A stretch of 64,000 nt of DNA from Aureococcus anophagefferens (taxonomy: Eukaryota; Sar; Pelagophyceae; Pelagomonadales; Pelagomonadaceae), in the NCBI RefSeq assembly GCF_000186865.1, contig NW_008705579.1, positions 534,108 through 598,107 on the forward strand, read 5' to 3'. The notes under the pieces are model-generated. The model had not been told where the DNA came from. It searched no databases and saw nothing but the letters and a program-made list of their open reading frames with translations. Positions 41,939 to 50,272 of the stretch are shown piece by piece. Both the position numbers and the translations under genes were made by a program. The first letter of the stretch is position 1. The number at the start of each line of letters is the position of its first letter.

Positions 41939-42958
41939 TTAGGGCTCCTCCGCCGCGCCGTCCTCCGGGAGCGCGGCGTCGCGGAAGTTGTGGACGGGGG
42001 CCTCGTCGAGCGCGGAGAGCCGCGCGCCGTCGGCGACGACGAGGCCGACGACGACGGCGACGTCGTCCTCCTTGCCGCCGTAGTGCTCGAGGCCGTCGAG
42101 CCTCGCGGCGTCCGTGAAGGGCGTCGCGGCGGATTCGTCGTCGAAGACGGCGACGGCCGCGTCCGCGAGCGCGGCCGCGAGCACGTCGAGGTTCTCGCGG
42201 CAGTCGTCGAATGCGGCGGCGTCGTCGCTCAGGCCCGCGACGCGGTCGCTGAGGCTCCCGAAGCCCCCCTGGCGCGCCGCCGACGCCCAGACGACGCCGA
42301 CGCGCGCCGCGACGGCGCGCTGCGCGGCGTCGTCGGAAACGTTGTCCCAGAAGCCGTCCGTCGCCGCGACGACGACGTCGCCGGCCCGCGCCGTCGCCGC
42401 GAGGGCATCGGCGCCGCAGGCGCCGAGGGCCGCCTCGCCCGCGAGGTCGTCGGCGGCGGACGCCTGATACGGGCAGTTGAAGTAGTGCGTCTGGTCCGCC
42501 GTGCGCAGCACGACGCGCGGCCAGAGGCCGACGGCGCCCCGCGACCGCCGCGGCGCGGGCCGCAGGAGCGCGCAGGCGCTGTCGCCGAAGTTGCAGACCT
42601 CGAGGCGGTCGCCGTCGAGCGTCGCGACGAGGAGCGTCGAGCTGCCGCCGCGCCGGCAGACGTCGTCGCGCGTCGCGGCCGCGCGCGCGGCGGCGACGGC
42701 GGCGACGGCGCCGCCGCCGGCGTGCCGCTGCGCGTGGGCGAGCAGGCGCCGCGAGAAGTCGCCCGGGTCCACGCCGGCGCGCTTCGAGCCCCCGACGCCG
42801 TCGGCGACGCCGAGCGCGTTGTCGGCGGCGCTGGCGAAGTAGGCGTCCTCGCCGTCCTTCTTCTCGCGGTGCGGCCGACTGCTGCTGCCGACGAGCAGGC
42901 GCAGGCGGCGCCGTGCGAGAATTGGGCGCGGCGCACGCTCCGCTAGGGCTCGCAGCAT
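41939..42958 (-). CDS. PP2C-type protein phosphatase, PPTC7-like
   Basis: A 339-residue metal-dependent Ser/Thr phosphatase. The start is taken as the ATG at 42958, giving an Arg-rich presequence (MLRALAERAPRPILARRRLR) that fits mitochondrial import; another Met lies nine codons upstream. PPM motifs: DGEDAYFASAADNALGVADG with GVGG, GGSSTLLVATLDG, NFGDSACALL, VVAATDGFWDN and KEDDVAVVVGLVV, so the metal-binding Asp residues are present. The KxGEDAYF spelling is typical of the PPTC7/SpoIIE-related group, which in animals and yeast acts on mitochondrial coenzyme Q and import proteins. Single exon. Confidence 0.85.
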   Translation of the reverse strand: MLRALAERAPRPILARRRLRLLVGSSSRPHREKKDGEDAYFASAADNALGVADGVGGSKRAGVDPGDFSRRLLAHAQRHAGGGAVAAVAAARAAATRDDVCRRGGSSTLLVATLDGDRLEVCNFGDSACALLRPAPRRSRGAVGLWPRVVLRTADQTHYFNCPYQASAADDLAGEAALGACGADALAATARAGDVVVAATDGFWDNVSDDAAQRAVAARVGVVWASAARQGGFGSLSDRVAGLSDDAAAFDDCRENLDVLAAALADAAVAVFDDESAATPFTDAARLDGLEHYGGKEDDVAVVVGLVVADGARLSALDEAPVHNFRDAALPEDGAAEEP

Positions 42959-43104
42959 CGTCAAGTTGTGCAAGTGCTGCGGCAAATTTGCAAAGAGCAG
43001 GGCAAGTTCTCTGCAACCAGCGATCGATGGGCAGATGATGGGCTCTCCTGATGAGGCGGTTGCTCGGTTGTGTTAAGTGAAACACCTTCAAGCGCTTCAG
43101 CACG

Positions 43105-44139
43105 ATGGCAGCGCAATTGGCCGAAGCGCTCACGCGTGCGAGCGACGCGGCCGTGCTCCTGGAGCGCGGCGACGCCGCGGAGGCCTGCGCGCTGTACCGC
43201 AAAGCCGTCAAGCTCACGGCGAAGGCCGTGCGCAGCGACGCGGCGCTGGCCGAGGCCGCGGCGCTCATGGCCGACGCCTTGCTCGCAAAACTTGCCGCGG
43301 CCAAGGGCGCCGAGCCGTCGGCGGCGCCGGCGGACCGCGTCGTCGCGTGCGAGGCGCTCGCCGGCGCGGCGCTCGACGCCGCGGCGCGGTCGCTCGCGGC
43401 CGACGGCGTGGTGGTCGTGCGGCGGCGCGCGGACGCCGGCGACGTGCGGCGCCTCGGCGCGCACGCCAAACGCATCGAGGCGCTCGTCGCCGACCGCGCG
43501 CGCCGCGGCGCGTTCTCGTGCCTCGAGGCCGCGAGCCGCCGCCGGGGCCGCGTCGACGTCAAGCTCGACGCCTGCGGCCACGGCGCCTTCGACGCCGCGG
43601 CCGCGGACCTGGCCCGCTTCGCGCGGCGCGACGACCGCTGGCTCTGGCCCTTGGCGCGGCGCGTGCTCGGCGACGACGTCGTCTTGGCGTACGTCGGGCT
43701 CGTCGCGTCGTTCCCGGGCTCCGACGACCAGCCCTGGCACGCGGACGGCGTGAAGCTCTTCCCGGGCCACGGCGGCGAGCTCCCGGCGCACGCGCTCAAC
43801 TGCTTCGTGCCCCTCGTCGACGTGACGCGCGCCGCGGGGCCGACGGAGTTCGCGCCCGGGTCGCACCGGCCGCAGGCCGAGCGCGCGCTCGACGCCGAGC
43901 TCCGCCGCGGCGGCGCGCCCCGCGACGTCTTCGCGCCGGAGCTGGCGCCGGGCGACCTCCTCGTCTACGACCAGCGCACGGTCCACCGCGGCGTCGCCAA
44001 CGTGTCGCAACACTCGCGGCCCATCCTCTACCTCCTCTTCTGCCGGCCCTGGTTCCGGGAGCACATCAACTTTGGCTCGACGTCGCTCTTCGACGACGAC
44101 GACGAGCCGCCCCGGGAAAAGAAGAAGCACCGGTCGTAA
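43105..44139 (+). CDS. Phytanoyl-CoA dioxygenase (PhyH)-like oxygenase
   Basis: A 344-residue Fe(II)/2-oxoglutarate oxygenase. After a helical N-terminal 60 residues the jelly-roll core carries the metal triad: His and Asp in QPWHADGVKLF, and the distal His in DQRTVHRGVANVS, followed by the 2-oxoglutarate-binding Arg in SRPILYLLF. GPTEFAPGSHRP is the conserved turn of the PhyH family. Substrates in this family range from phytanoyl-CoA to small metabolites and peptides, so none is assigned. It ends KKKHRS, 7 bp from the convergent gene. Confidence 0.88.
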   Translation: MAAQLAEALTRASDAAVLLERGDAAEACALYRKAVKLTAKAVRSDAALAEAAALMADALLAKLAAAKGAEPSAAPADRVVACEALAGAALDAAARSLAADGVVVVRRRADAGDVRRLGAHAKRIEALVADRARRGAFSCLEAASRRRGRVDVKLDACGHGAFDAAAADLARFARRDDRWLWPLARRVLGDDVVLAYVGLVASFPGSDDQPWHADGVKLFPGHGGELPAHALNCFVPLVDVTRAAGPTEFAPGSHRPQAERALDAELRRGGAPRDVFAPELAPGDLLVYDQRTVHRGVANVSQHSRPILYLLFCRPWFREHINFGSTSLFDDDDEPPREKKKHRS

Positions 44140-44146
44140 TCACACC

Positions 44147-44986
44147 TTACGAGTCGGCGAGGCTCCGCGCGAGGGCGGCCTTGAGCGCCGCGTCGTCGTC
44201 GTCGTCCGCCGGCGGCGGCCCGCCCATCGCCGCCGCGAGCGCGCGCGACAGGTCCGACGCGGACACCGCGGGCGCCGGCGCGGCGGCGGACAAAGCGAGG
44301 ACCCGCTGGAGCTCCTCGTCCTCGTCGTCGTCCTCGTCGTCGTCGTCGTCGTCCTCGTCGCCCTCGAGGTCCTCGTCGCCCGGCTCGCCGTCGTCGAGAA
44401 CGTCCGACGACCGCCGCAACAAGTGCGTGTCGCTGAAGATGTTCAGGCGGCACGCCAGCCGCTCGGACGCCTCGAGGACGAAGCCCTGGCTCATCCAGTA
44501 GACGCAGGAGTCCTCGAGCGCGAGCACGTAGGTGTTCGCCTCGTTGCAGGAAGCGGCGGCGGTCACGAAGTTCACGGCCGCGGACGCGAGGCCCCTGCCG
44601 CGCGCGGCCGGCCGCGTCGTCACGTAGTCGACGATGAGGCGCGACCTGCGCGCCGGCGCCGCGCCCGCGGGCGCCGGGTCGAGGACCGCGCGGAGCACGC
44701 AGGCGACGCCCTCGGCGCCGTCGCGCGCGGGGTCGACGAGCGCCGCGTAGTAGAGCTGGAACCCCGGCCGCCGCGCGCTCCACTTCTTCCAGTCCTCCTC
44801 GGGCTCGATGTCGCCGAACTCGTCGCTCTCGTTGAGCGCCGTGGAGACGAGGCTCATGAGCGCCAGGGAAGAGCCGTGGCGGAGGATCATCCCGTGCTTC
44901 TCGAGCCACTCGCTGCTCTCCTCGCCGGCCTCGGGCAGGCCGCACCAGGAGTCCGTGCGCGCGCGCTTCGCGGCGAGCTCGGCCAT
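44147..44986 (-). CDS. GNAT acetyltransferase-like protein with C-terminal ubiquitin-interacting motifs
   Basis: A 279-residue protein. Residues 75-180 form a GNAT-like fold: VDYVTTRPAARGRGLASAAV gives the acetyl-CoA pyrophosphate loop (RxxGxG/A), and SCVYWMSQGFVLE the C-terminal strand. A long acidic linker (about residues 200-225, nearly all Asp/Glu) leads to two ubiquitin-interacting motifs: DEELQRVLALSA and DAALKAALARSLADS. The architecture suggests an acetyltransferase directed to ubiquitinated targets. The substrate is unknown. The first ATG is used. Single exon. Confidence 0.75.
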   Translation of the reverse strand: MAELAAKRARTDSWCGLPEAGEESSEWLEKHGMILRHGSSLALMSLVSTALNESDEFGDIEPEEDWKKWSARRPGFQLYYAALVDPARDGAEGVACVLRAVLDPAPAGAAPARRSRLIVDYVTTRPAARGRGLASAAVNFVTAAASCNEANTYVLALEDSCVYWMSQGFVLEASERLACRLNIFSDTHLLRRSSDVLDDGEPGDEDLEGDEDDDDDDEDDDEDEELQRVLALSAAAPAPAVSASDLSRALAAAMGGPPPADDDDDAALKAALARSLADS

Positions 44987-45010
44987 GGGGGTGGAGCGTC
45001 GTCGGCCAGC

Positions 45011-45095
45011 ACGAAGCGCTCACCTGCTCGAGCCAAGTCACACAAGAGTCGCGTCGTCGGTCAACGCGAAGCGCTCACCTGCTCGGGCCAAGTCA
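45011..45095 (+). repeat. Direct 30-bp repeat in a divergent promoter region
   Basis: GAAGCGCTCACCTGCTCG plus GCCAAGTCA occurs at 45011-45040 and 45066-45095 with two differences, a 55-bp step. The region lies between divergent genes starting at 44986 and 45168, so it could hold duplicated regulatory sites. No factor is inferred. Confidence 0.75.
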
Positions 45096-45167
45096 AGGCG
45101 GTTCAAGCACGGCTGTAAAAGCTGCTCCTTTGACACAGTGCAGCCCGCATACAGGGGACTTTGCACG

Positions 45168-47056
45168 ATGGACGCCGACGACGACCTCGCCTGCGACCTC
45201 GAGTTCTTCGCCTGCGCGCAGCGCGTCGCCGCGTGGGACGTGGTCGAGCCCGACGCGCCGCCGCCCCCGGCCCGGGACCGGCTCGGTGCGCTCGAGCGGC
45301 GCGTGCGGCGGCTCTCGCGCCGCGTCGAGGCCCGGCGGCCCCGGCCGGCGGCGCCGCGCGAGAGCTCGCGGCGGGGCAGCCTCGCGGCCTGGGAGCGGCG
45401 CGCGCTCCTCGAGGCCGTCGAGCAGCAGCTCGCGGCGCGCGCCTTCGGGAGCTTCTACTGCTGGACGCAGTTCACGCTCGTACACCTCGAGCTCGACGTC
45501 CGCGCCGTCGCGCGCGCGCTCGCGGCCTTTTGCGGGCTCGGCCTCCAGGCCTTCGTGCTCGCCATGGCGCTCGACGCCAAGTACGCCGCGTGGCGCGAGC
45601 GGGCCGACGAGCTCGAGGACGACGACGACCGGGTGGACTGGCGGCTCCGGAGCCGGCACGGCGTCGGCGGCGTGCCGTCGCTCGTGCTCTTCCCGCTCTG
45701 CTTCGGCTCCCTCGTGCTCGCGCTGTCGCTCCGGTCCGAGCTCCACGAGCTCGTCGTCGGCGCGCTGCTCGTCGTGCCCGCGGCGCGCGAGCTGACGTAC
45801 CGCGCGGGCTGGCGCGGGCGCGTCGCGTGGTTCGCGGCGCGGTCGCTGGCCTACGGCGTCCACGTCGCCAGGCTGGGCCTCGTCTTCCTCTACCTGCGCG
45901 TCTCCGCGGCGCTCCTGGGCACGGCCGACGGGCCCGTGGACATCATCGTCGACTGCCTGACGCTCGTCTTCGTCCTCGAGCTCGACAACCTGATGCGGCT
46001 CGCGGGGCGGGAAAAGGCTCCGATCTCGGCCGTCTCCCACTCGTTTCAGCTGATTTTTGGACGAGCGATCATCACTCGGAGCGATCTCGACGCGTGGATG
46101 CTTTTGCCGGAACGCGCGCGCGCGGAACGCTCACATCGAAGCGACGTTGCATCACCCCGTTCCCGCCCAGGCGCCTCGACGCGTCGCGCACGCTCTTCGG
46201 CCGCGCGCGCGCGTCGGCGAACGACCGCGCGCGCCACCTCGGCGCCAAGCTCCGGGCCATCGCCGCGGCCACGCTCGACGCGGGCACGTCCGGGCGGCGC
46301 GCGGAGGCGCGGTGCGAGCACGCGTGCGTCGTCGCCTGTGTGGAAATCAACCACTGGTTTGGGGGCCCCCACCAAACTTCAGAACTCTCTATCTCGGTCA
46401 ATTCGAAGTCGATTCGGCTGATTTTTGGACGAATCGATTGCTCTCGTCGACTTCTTGAAGCGCAGTCGAAGAGCCTGGTCCAAACCGTTCGATTACGCGC
46501 ACATTGAAGTCGGGTTGAAGATTTGATTTCCACACAGGTCGTCGCGCTCGCGGGCCTCGTGCTCCTCGCGGCGTGCCGCATGCAGCGCGTCACCGCGCGC
46601 GGCGACGTCACCGTGCCCGGGGACCCGGACCGGGACGCCATGGCCGCGGCGCTCCACTGGGTCTCCAAGGCCATGATCCTCGTCGTCGCCGCGCTCGTCT
46701 GTGCCGAATTCAACCACTGGTTTGGGTGGTCCTGACCAAACTTCAGAACCTCTAGCTCCGTCAAATCGACGTCGATTCGGCTGATTTTTGGACGAATGGA
46801 TTGCTCCCATCGGGTTCTCGAAGCACGGCAGAAAACCTCGCGTCGAAACGGTCGCATACGCGCACATTGAAGTCGGGTTGAAGATTCGATTTCCACGCAG
46901 GCGCTCGTCGCCCAGGCCCGGCGCTTCGCGCTCCACGTCTCCGCCGCGCACGCGGCCGCGCTCCTCCTCTTCGACGTCGCCGTCGTCCTCGCCCTCAGCG
47001 ACGCCGCCGCCGACGCCTTCTTCGCGCCCGACGCGCCGCGGGAGAGTTTTTTTTAG
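45168..47056 (+). CDS. Unknown multi-pass membrane protein, four exons
   Basis: Exons 45168-45994, 46171-46327, 46538-46690 and 46901-47056 total 1,293 nt, 431 codons, with all phases agreeing. I do not recognise the protein. The N-terminal 80 residues are acidic then Arg-rich and cytosolic-looking. Hydrophobic segments follow (ALAAFCGLGLQAFVLAMALD, SLVLFPLCFGSLVLALSL, VDIIVDCLTLVFVLE, VVALAGLVLLAACR, AMILVVAALVAQ, HAAALLLFDVAVVLALS), about seven helices in all. Three introners interrupt the C-terminal third, leaving exons of 157, 153 and 156 bp. The frame ends SFF-stop within a T run. Confidence 0.75.
45995..46170 (+). mobile_element. Introner, family A, short variant, 176 bp
   Basis: Target copies GCGGCTCG and GCGCCTCG (7 of 8), GC donor, acceptor CCGCCCAG, phase 2, sense. 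Compared with the long form it lacks about 20 bp next to the left end, including the AATTCCCAACTTC block. Splicing joins LDNLM to RLDASRTLFG. Confidence 0.88.
46328..46537 (+). mobile_element. Introner, family B, 210 bp
   Basis: Exact duplication GTCGTCGC at 46328 and 46538, GT donor, acceptor CACACAG, phase 0, sense. Perfect terminal repeats CTGTGTGGAAATC and GATTTCCACACAG. Confidence 0.94.
46691..46900 (+). mobile_element. Introner, family B, 210 bp
   Basis: Exact duplication GCGCTCGT at 46691 and 46901, GC donor, acceptor CCACGCAG, phase 0, sense. The left terminus CTGTGCCGAATTCAACC is the variant also seen at 49718-49928, while the right end is closer to the GGAAATC variant. Confidence 0.93.
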
Positions 47057-47130
47057 GGCCCGTTGAGGCCGTGCGGGAGGGCTTCGTTGAAGTTTTACTT
47101 GCATTCGAGTTACCGCGCTCCTCGGAGTCG

Positions 47131-48648
47131 ATGGCTTCCAGCCTGCTCGTCATCGAGACGGTCGCGGAGCATGCGGTGCTCGACGCCTTCGACGCGGTGA
47201 CGCTCGCCGTCGTGTCGCGGTCGTGCCGGGGCGCGGCGCGGCGCGCGGTGTCGCGGCGCTTCGGCGCCGTCACGGTGGCGCCCTACCTCTGCGACCTCGG
47301 CGAGGCGTCGCGGCGGACGCTCGACGGCCGCGGCCTGCGGGCGCTCGCGCGCCTCCTGAGCGGCGGCGGCGGCGTCGAGTGCGTCCTCGACCGGCTCCTC
47401 GGCGCGTCCGACGCGGCGCTCGCGGCCTTTTGCGCGTCGCCGGACGTCGCCGCGCGCTGCGAGCGGCTCGCGGTGCGCGCGTGCCCGCGGCTGCGGTCCC
47501 CGGGCGCGCTCGTCGGCGCGCTGCCGCGGCTGCGGACGCTGAGCCTCGAGCGCTGCGGCCAGCTCGCGGACGCGGAGCTCCGCGACGCGCTCGCCGCGGC
47601 GCCGCCGACACTCGAGGGCCTGTCGGTGGCCGGCTGCTCCGTGACGACGACGGACGACTTCCTCCTTCGCGCGGCCGCCGCGCCCTGCGCGCCGTCGCTC
47701 GCGTTCCTCGACGTCTCGGGCATGAAGAAGCTGACGATCCGGGGGCTCGCGGCGCTCGGCCGCGCGGCCGGCGCCCTCCGGAGCCTCCGCCTCGACGGCT
47801 GCGACGGCGTCGACGTGGCCGCGCTGCTCCGCGACGCGGCGCTCTTCCCGGCGCTCGCGGAGATCCACGCGAAGCGCGGCTCCCCCGGCGCCGCGCGGCG
47901 GTCCGACCTCTTCGCGGGCCTCGCGGCGCGGCCGCGCCTCGAGGTCGCGTCCCTAGCCGCGCAGTGCTTCTTCGCCGCCACGCGGCGCGGGCCCCGCGAC
48001 GCCGCGCCCGTCGCCGCGGTCGCCGCGCCGCGGCTCGCGCGCCTCGAGCTCCAGGGCTGCAGCGTCGACGCGGTCGCGGTCGCGTTCTTCCGAGGCGGCC
48101 CGCGGCGCGGGCTCCTCGCCCTCGACCTCTCGGCGTGCTCGGGCGCGGCGCGAGAACACCTCGAGGCCGTCGCGGCGCGCTGCCCGGACCTCCGGTCGCT
48201 GCGCCTCGCGTGCCTCGCGCCGACGCTCACGTCCGACGCGCTCTGCGGCCTCGTCGCCGAGCTGCCGCGGCCGGAGCAGCTCAAATTGCTCGACGTCACG
48301 TGGAACGACGGCGTCACGGCGGGCGGCGTCCGCCGCGCCGCGGAGCGGCTCTCGCCGGACGCGACGATCCGCGCGAACGGCAAGGCGCGCGCTCGAAAGC
48401 GGCCCCACGCGGCCGGCCGCTGCCCGGCGCAGCGCGCCGACGGCGAGGTCTTCGAGAGACGGGTCGCGTTCTCTTGCGGGACGTGCTCCCCGGGGCAGGG
48501 CGACGTCTTCTGCGAGCACTGCGCGGCGACGTGCCACGCGGGCCACGACGTCGTCTACAAGGGCAAGATGAAGATGTTCTGCGACTGCCCGACGCTCTGC
48601 GCCGGGCACCGGTGCTGCCCCCGGGGGCAGGCTCGGTGTGCAAGGTGA
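47131..48648 (+). CDS. Leucine-rich-repeat protein with F-box-like start and C-terminal UBR-box-like zinc finger
   Basis: A 505-residue protein from the ATG at 47131. The N-terminus (VLDAFDAVTLAVVSRSCRGA) resembles an F-box. Residues 90-410 carry LRRs of the FBXL/AMN1 type (LRTLSLERCGQLADAELRDA, LRSLRLDGCDGVD, LKLLDVTWNDGVTAGGVRRA). The end holds a Cys/His cluster: FSCGTCSPGQGDVFCEHCAA, then TCHAGHDVVYKGKMKMFCDC and CAGHRCC, spaced like the UBR box that reads N-degrons. An LRR receptor joined to a UBR-like finger points to ubiquitin-dependent degradation. The last codons and stop lie at the edge of the 43-bp dispersed repeat, so the C-terminus may be altered. Confidence 0.7.
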   Translation: MASSLLVIETVAEHAVLDAFDAVTLAVVSRSCRGAARRAVSRRFGAVTVAPYLCDLGEASRRTLDGRGLRALARLLSGGGGVECVLDRLLGASDAALAAFCASPDVAARCERLAVRACPRLRSPGALVGALPRLRTLSLERCGQLADAELRDALAAAPPTLEGLSVAGCSVTTTDDFLLRAAAAPCAPSLAFLDVSGMKKLTIRGLAALGRAAGALRSLRLDGCDGVDVAALLRDAALFPALAEIHAKRGSPGAARRSDLFAGLAARPRLEVASLAAQCFFAATRRGPRDAAPVAAVAAPRLARLELQGCSVDAVAVAFFRGGPRRGLLALDLSACSGAAREHLEAVAARCPDLRSLRLACLAPTLTSDALCGLVAELPRPEQLKLLDVTWNDGVTAGGVRRAAERLSPDATIRANGKARARKRPHAAGRCPAQRADGEVFERRVAFSCGTCSPGQGDVFCEHCAATCHAGHDVVYKGKMKMFCDCPTLCAGHRCCPRGQARCAR

Positions 48649-48680
48649 ACTCAAGAAGGCCTTCAAGAGCCGACCGTCGA
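48638..48680 (+). repeat. 43-bp dispersed repeat, copy 2
   Basis: Matches 21576-21618 with one mismatch. Here it overlaps the last codons of the LRR/UBR-box gene and supplies its TGA stop (in GCAAGGTGAACTC). Confidence 0.85.
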
Positions 48681-48744
48681 CCTATTCAAGGGATCTTCAA
48701 TCATCCCCTTGACCTATTTCGTCGCTCGGCCTTCCTGCTCTGTT

Positions 48745-50149
48745 ATGACGTCTTTCCTGTTCCGGCGCTTCGCGACGACGCGCGCGCCGGCGCCCGTCAA
48801 CGTGGCCATCGTCGGCGGCGGGCGCATGGGCGAGATCCGCGCGACGAACATCGCGGCGTCGACGGAGGCGACGCTCGCGGCCTTCGTCGACGTCGCGCCC
48901 GACGCCGCGCGCGCCTTCGCGGCGCGCCACGGCACGGCGCCCTTCGGTGACCTGGGCGGCGCCGCGGCCGCCGCGCGCGCGGCGGGCGCGCCGCTCGACG
49001 CGGTCTGGGTCTGCGCGCCGACGCCCGCGCATCCCCGGATCATCGCCGACGCCGCGGCGCTGGGGCTCCACGTCGCCGTGGAGAAGCCCGTGGCCATGGG
49101 CGTCGACGACATCGCCGCGGCCTACGACGCCTGCGCCGCCGCGGGCGTTCACTTGCAGTGCGCGTTCCAGCGCCGCTGCGACGCGTCCTACGAGGGTCTG
49201 CGGAAGGCGGTCGAGGCCGGCGCGGCGGGCGCGCTGCGGTCCGTGCGCTGCACGTTCCGGGACCACCCGACGCCCGAGGCCGCCTTCCTCCTCGGCGGCG
49301 GCGGCGACCCCTACCACGACCTCGCGACGCACGACGTCGACTTCGTGCTGAGCTTGATCAAGTGCTCGCAGGCGCTCGCGCCGCGGGCCGCCGACGCGCC
49401 GGCGGCGCTCGCGCACTGCCCGACGGAGGTTTATGCGGTCGGCGCGTCGTCCGACGCCGCGCTCGCCGCGGCCGACGTCCACGACTCCGCGACGATCATG
49501 GCGACGTGGGCCTACTCGGGCGGCGCGGCCGCGACGTTCGACATCTCGCGGGCCTCGGCCTACGGCTACGACCAGCGCTGCGAGGTCTGGGGCGACTCGG
49601 GCGCGCGCGTCGCCGTCGAGAACCCGCACCGGACGGCCCTCAGCGTCTCCGACGGCGCCGGCGTCGCGGCGGACCGCCTCGCGCACTCGTTCCCGGAGCG
49701 TTTCGCCGACGCGTTCCGCGACGAGCTGTGCCGAATTCAAATCTTCAACCCGACTTCAATGTGCGCGTATTCGAATGGTTCGACACAAGTTCTTCGGCTA
49801 TGCTTCGAGAACTCGACGAGAGCAATCGATTCGTCCAAAAATCAGCCGAATCGACTTCGATTTGACCGAGCTAGAGAATTCTCAAGTTTGGTCAGGACCA
49901 CCCAAACCAGTGGTTGAATTCGGCACAGGCGACGAGCTCGCCGCCTTCGTCCGCGTCTGCCGGGGCCTCGAGGAGCCCAAGGTGTCGCGCGACGACGCCA
50001 TCCTCGCGACGCTCGTCGCCGAGGCCGCGCTCGTCTCCGCGACGCGGCGCCTCCCCGTGAAGATCACGAACCCCGGCGGCTCCGCGGACCCGGCGGACCT
50101 CGTCCTCGAGTACGCCGAGCCGCCGGCCGCGGCCGCCGCCGCCGCCTAG
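48745..50149 (+). CDS. Gfo/Idh/MocA-family oxidoreductase, inositol dehydrogenase-like, two exons
   Basis: Exons 48745-49717 and 49929-50149 give 397 residues. The Rossmann motif is VNVAIVGGGRMGEIRATNIA, then WVCAPTPAHPRIIADAAALG and VAVEKPVAMGVDD, where EKP carries the conserved catalytic-site Lys. The C-terminal sheet includes FRDHPTPEAAFLLGGGGDPY and HDLATHDVDFVLSL; its DxxxHD pattern matches myo-inositol 2-dehydrogenases. The family oxidises sugars or inositols with NAD(P). The Arg-rich N-terminus (MTSFLFRRFATTRAP) could be a mitochondrial presequence. The ATG at 48745 is chosen over an upstream non-ATG extension. Confidence 0.88.
49718..49928 (+). mobile_element. Introner, family B, antisense, 211 bp
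   Basis: Exact duplication GCGACGAG at 49718 and 49929, GC donor, acceptor GGCACAG, phase 1. Perfect terminal repeats CTGTGCCGAATTCAA and TTGAATTCGGCACAG. It is inserted in reverse relative to the copies at 46328 and 46691, yet still gives CAG at the 3' end. Splicing restores FRDELAAFVRV. Confidence 0.94.
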
Positions 50150-50272
50150 GAAGGCGCGCGACAGGCCCCGCGCGAGCCACGCGACCGCCCGCAGAACCGC
50201 CCGACCCGTCCGCCCGCGCGAAGAGCGCGACCGCCGCCCGACTCGTCTCCCCGTTCCGTCCGCCCGGCTCCC

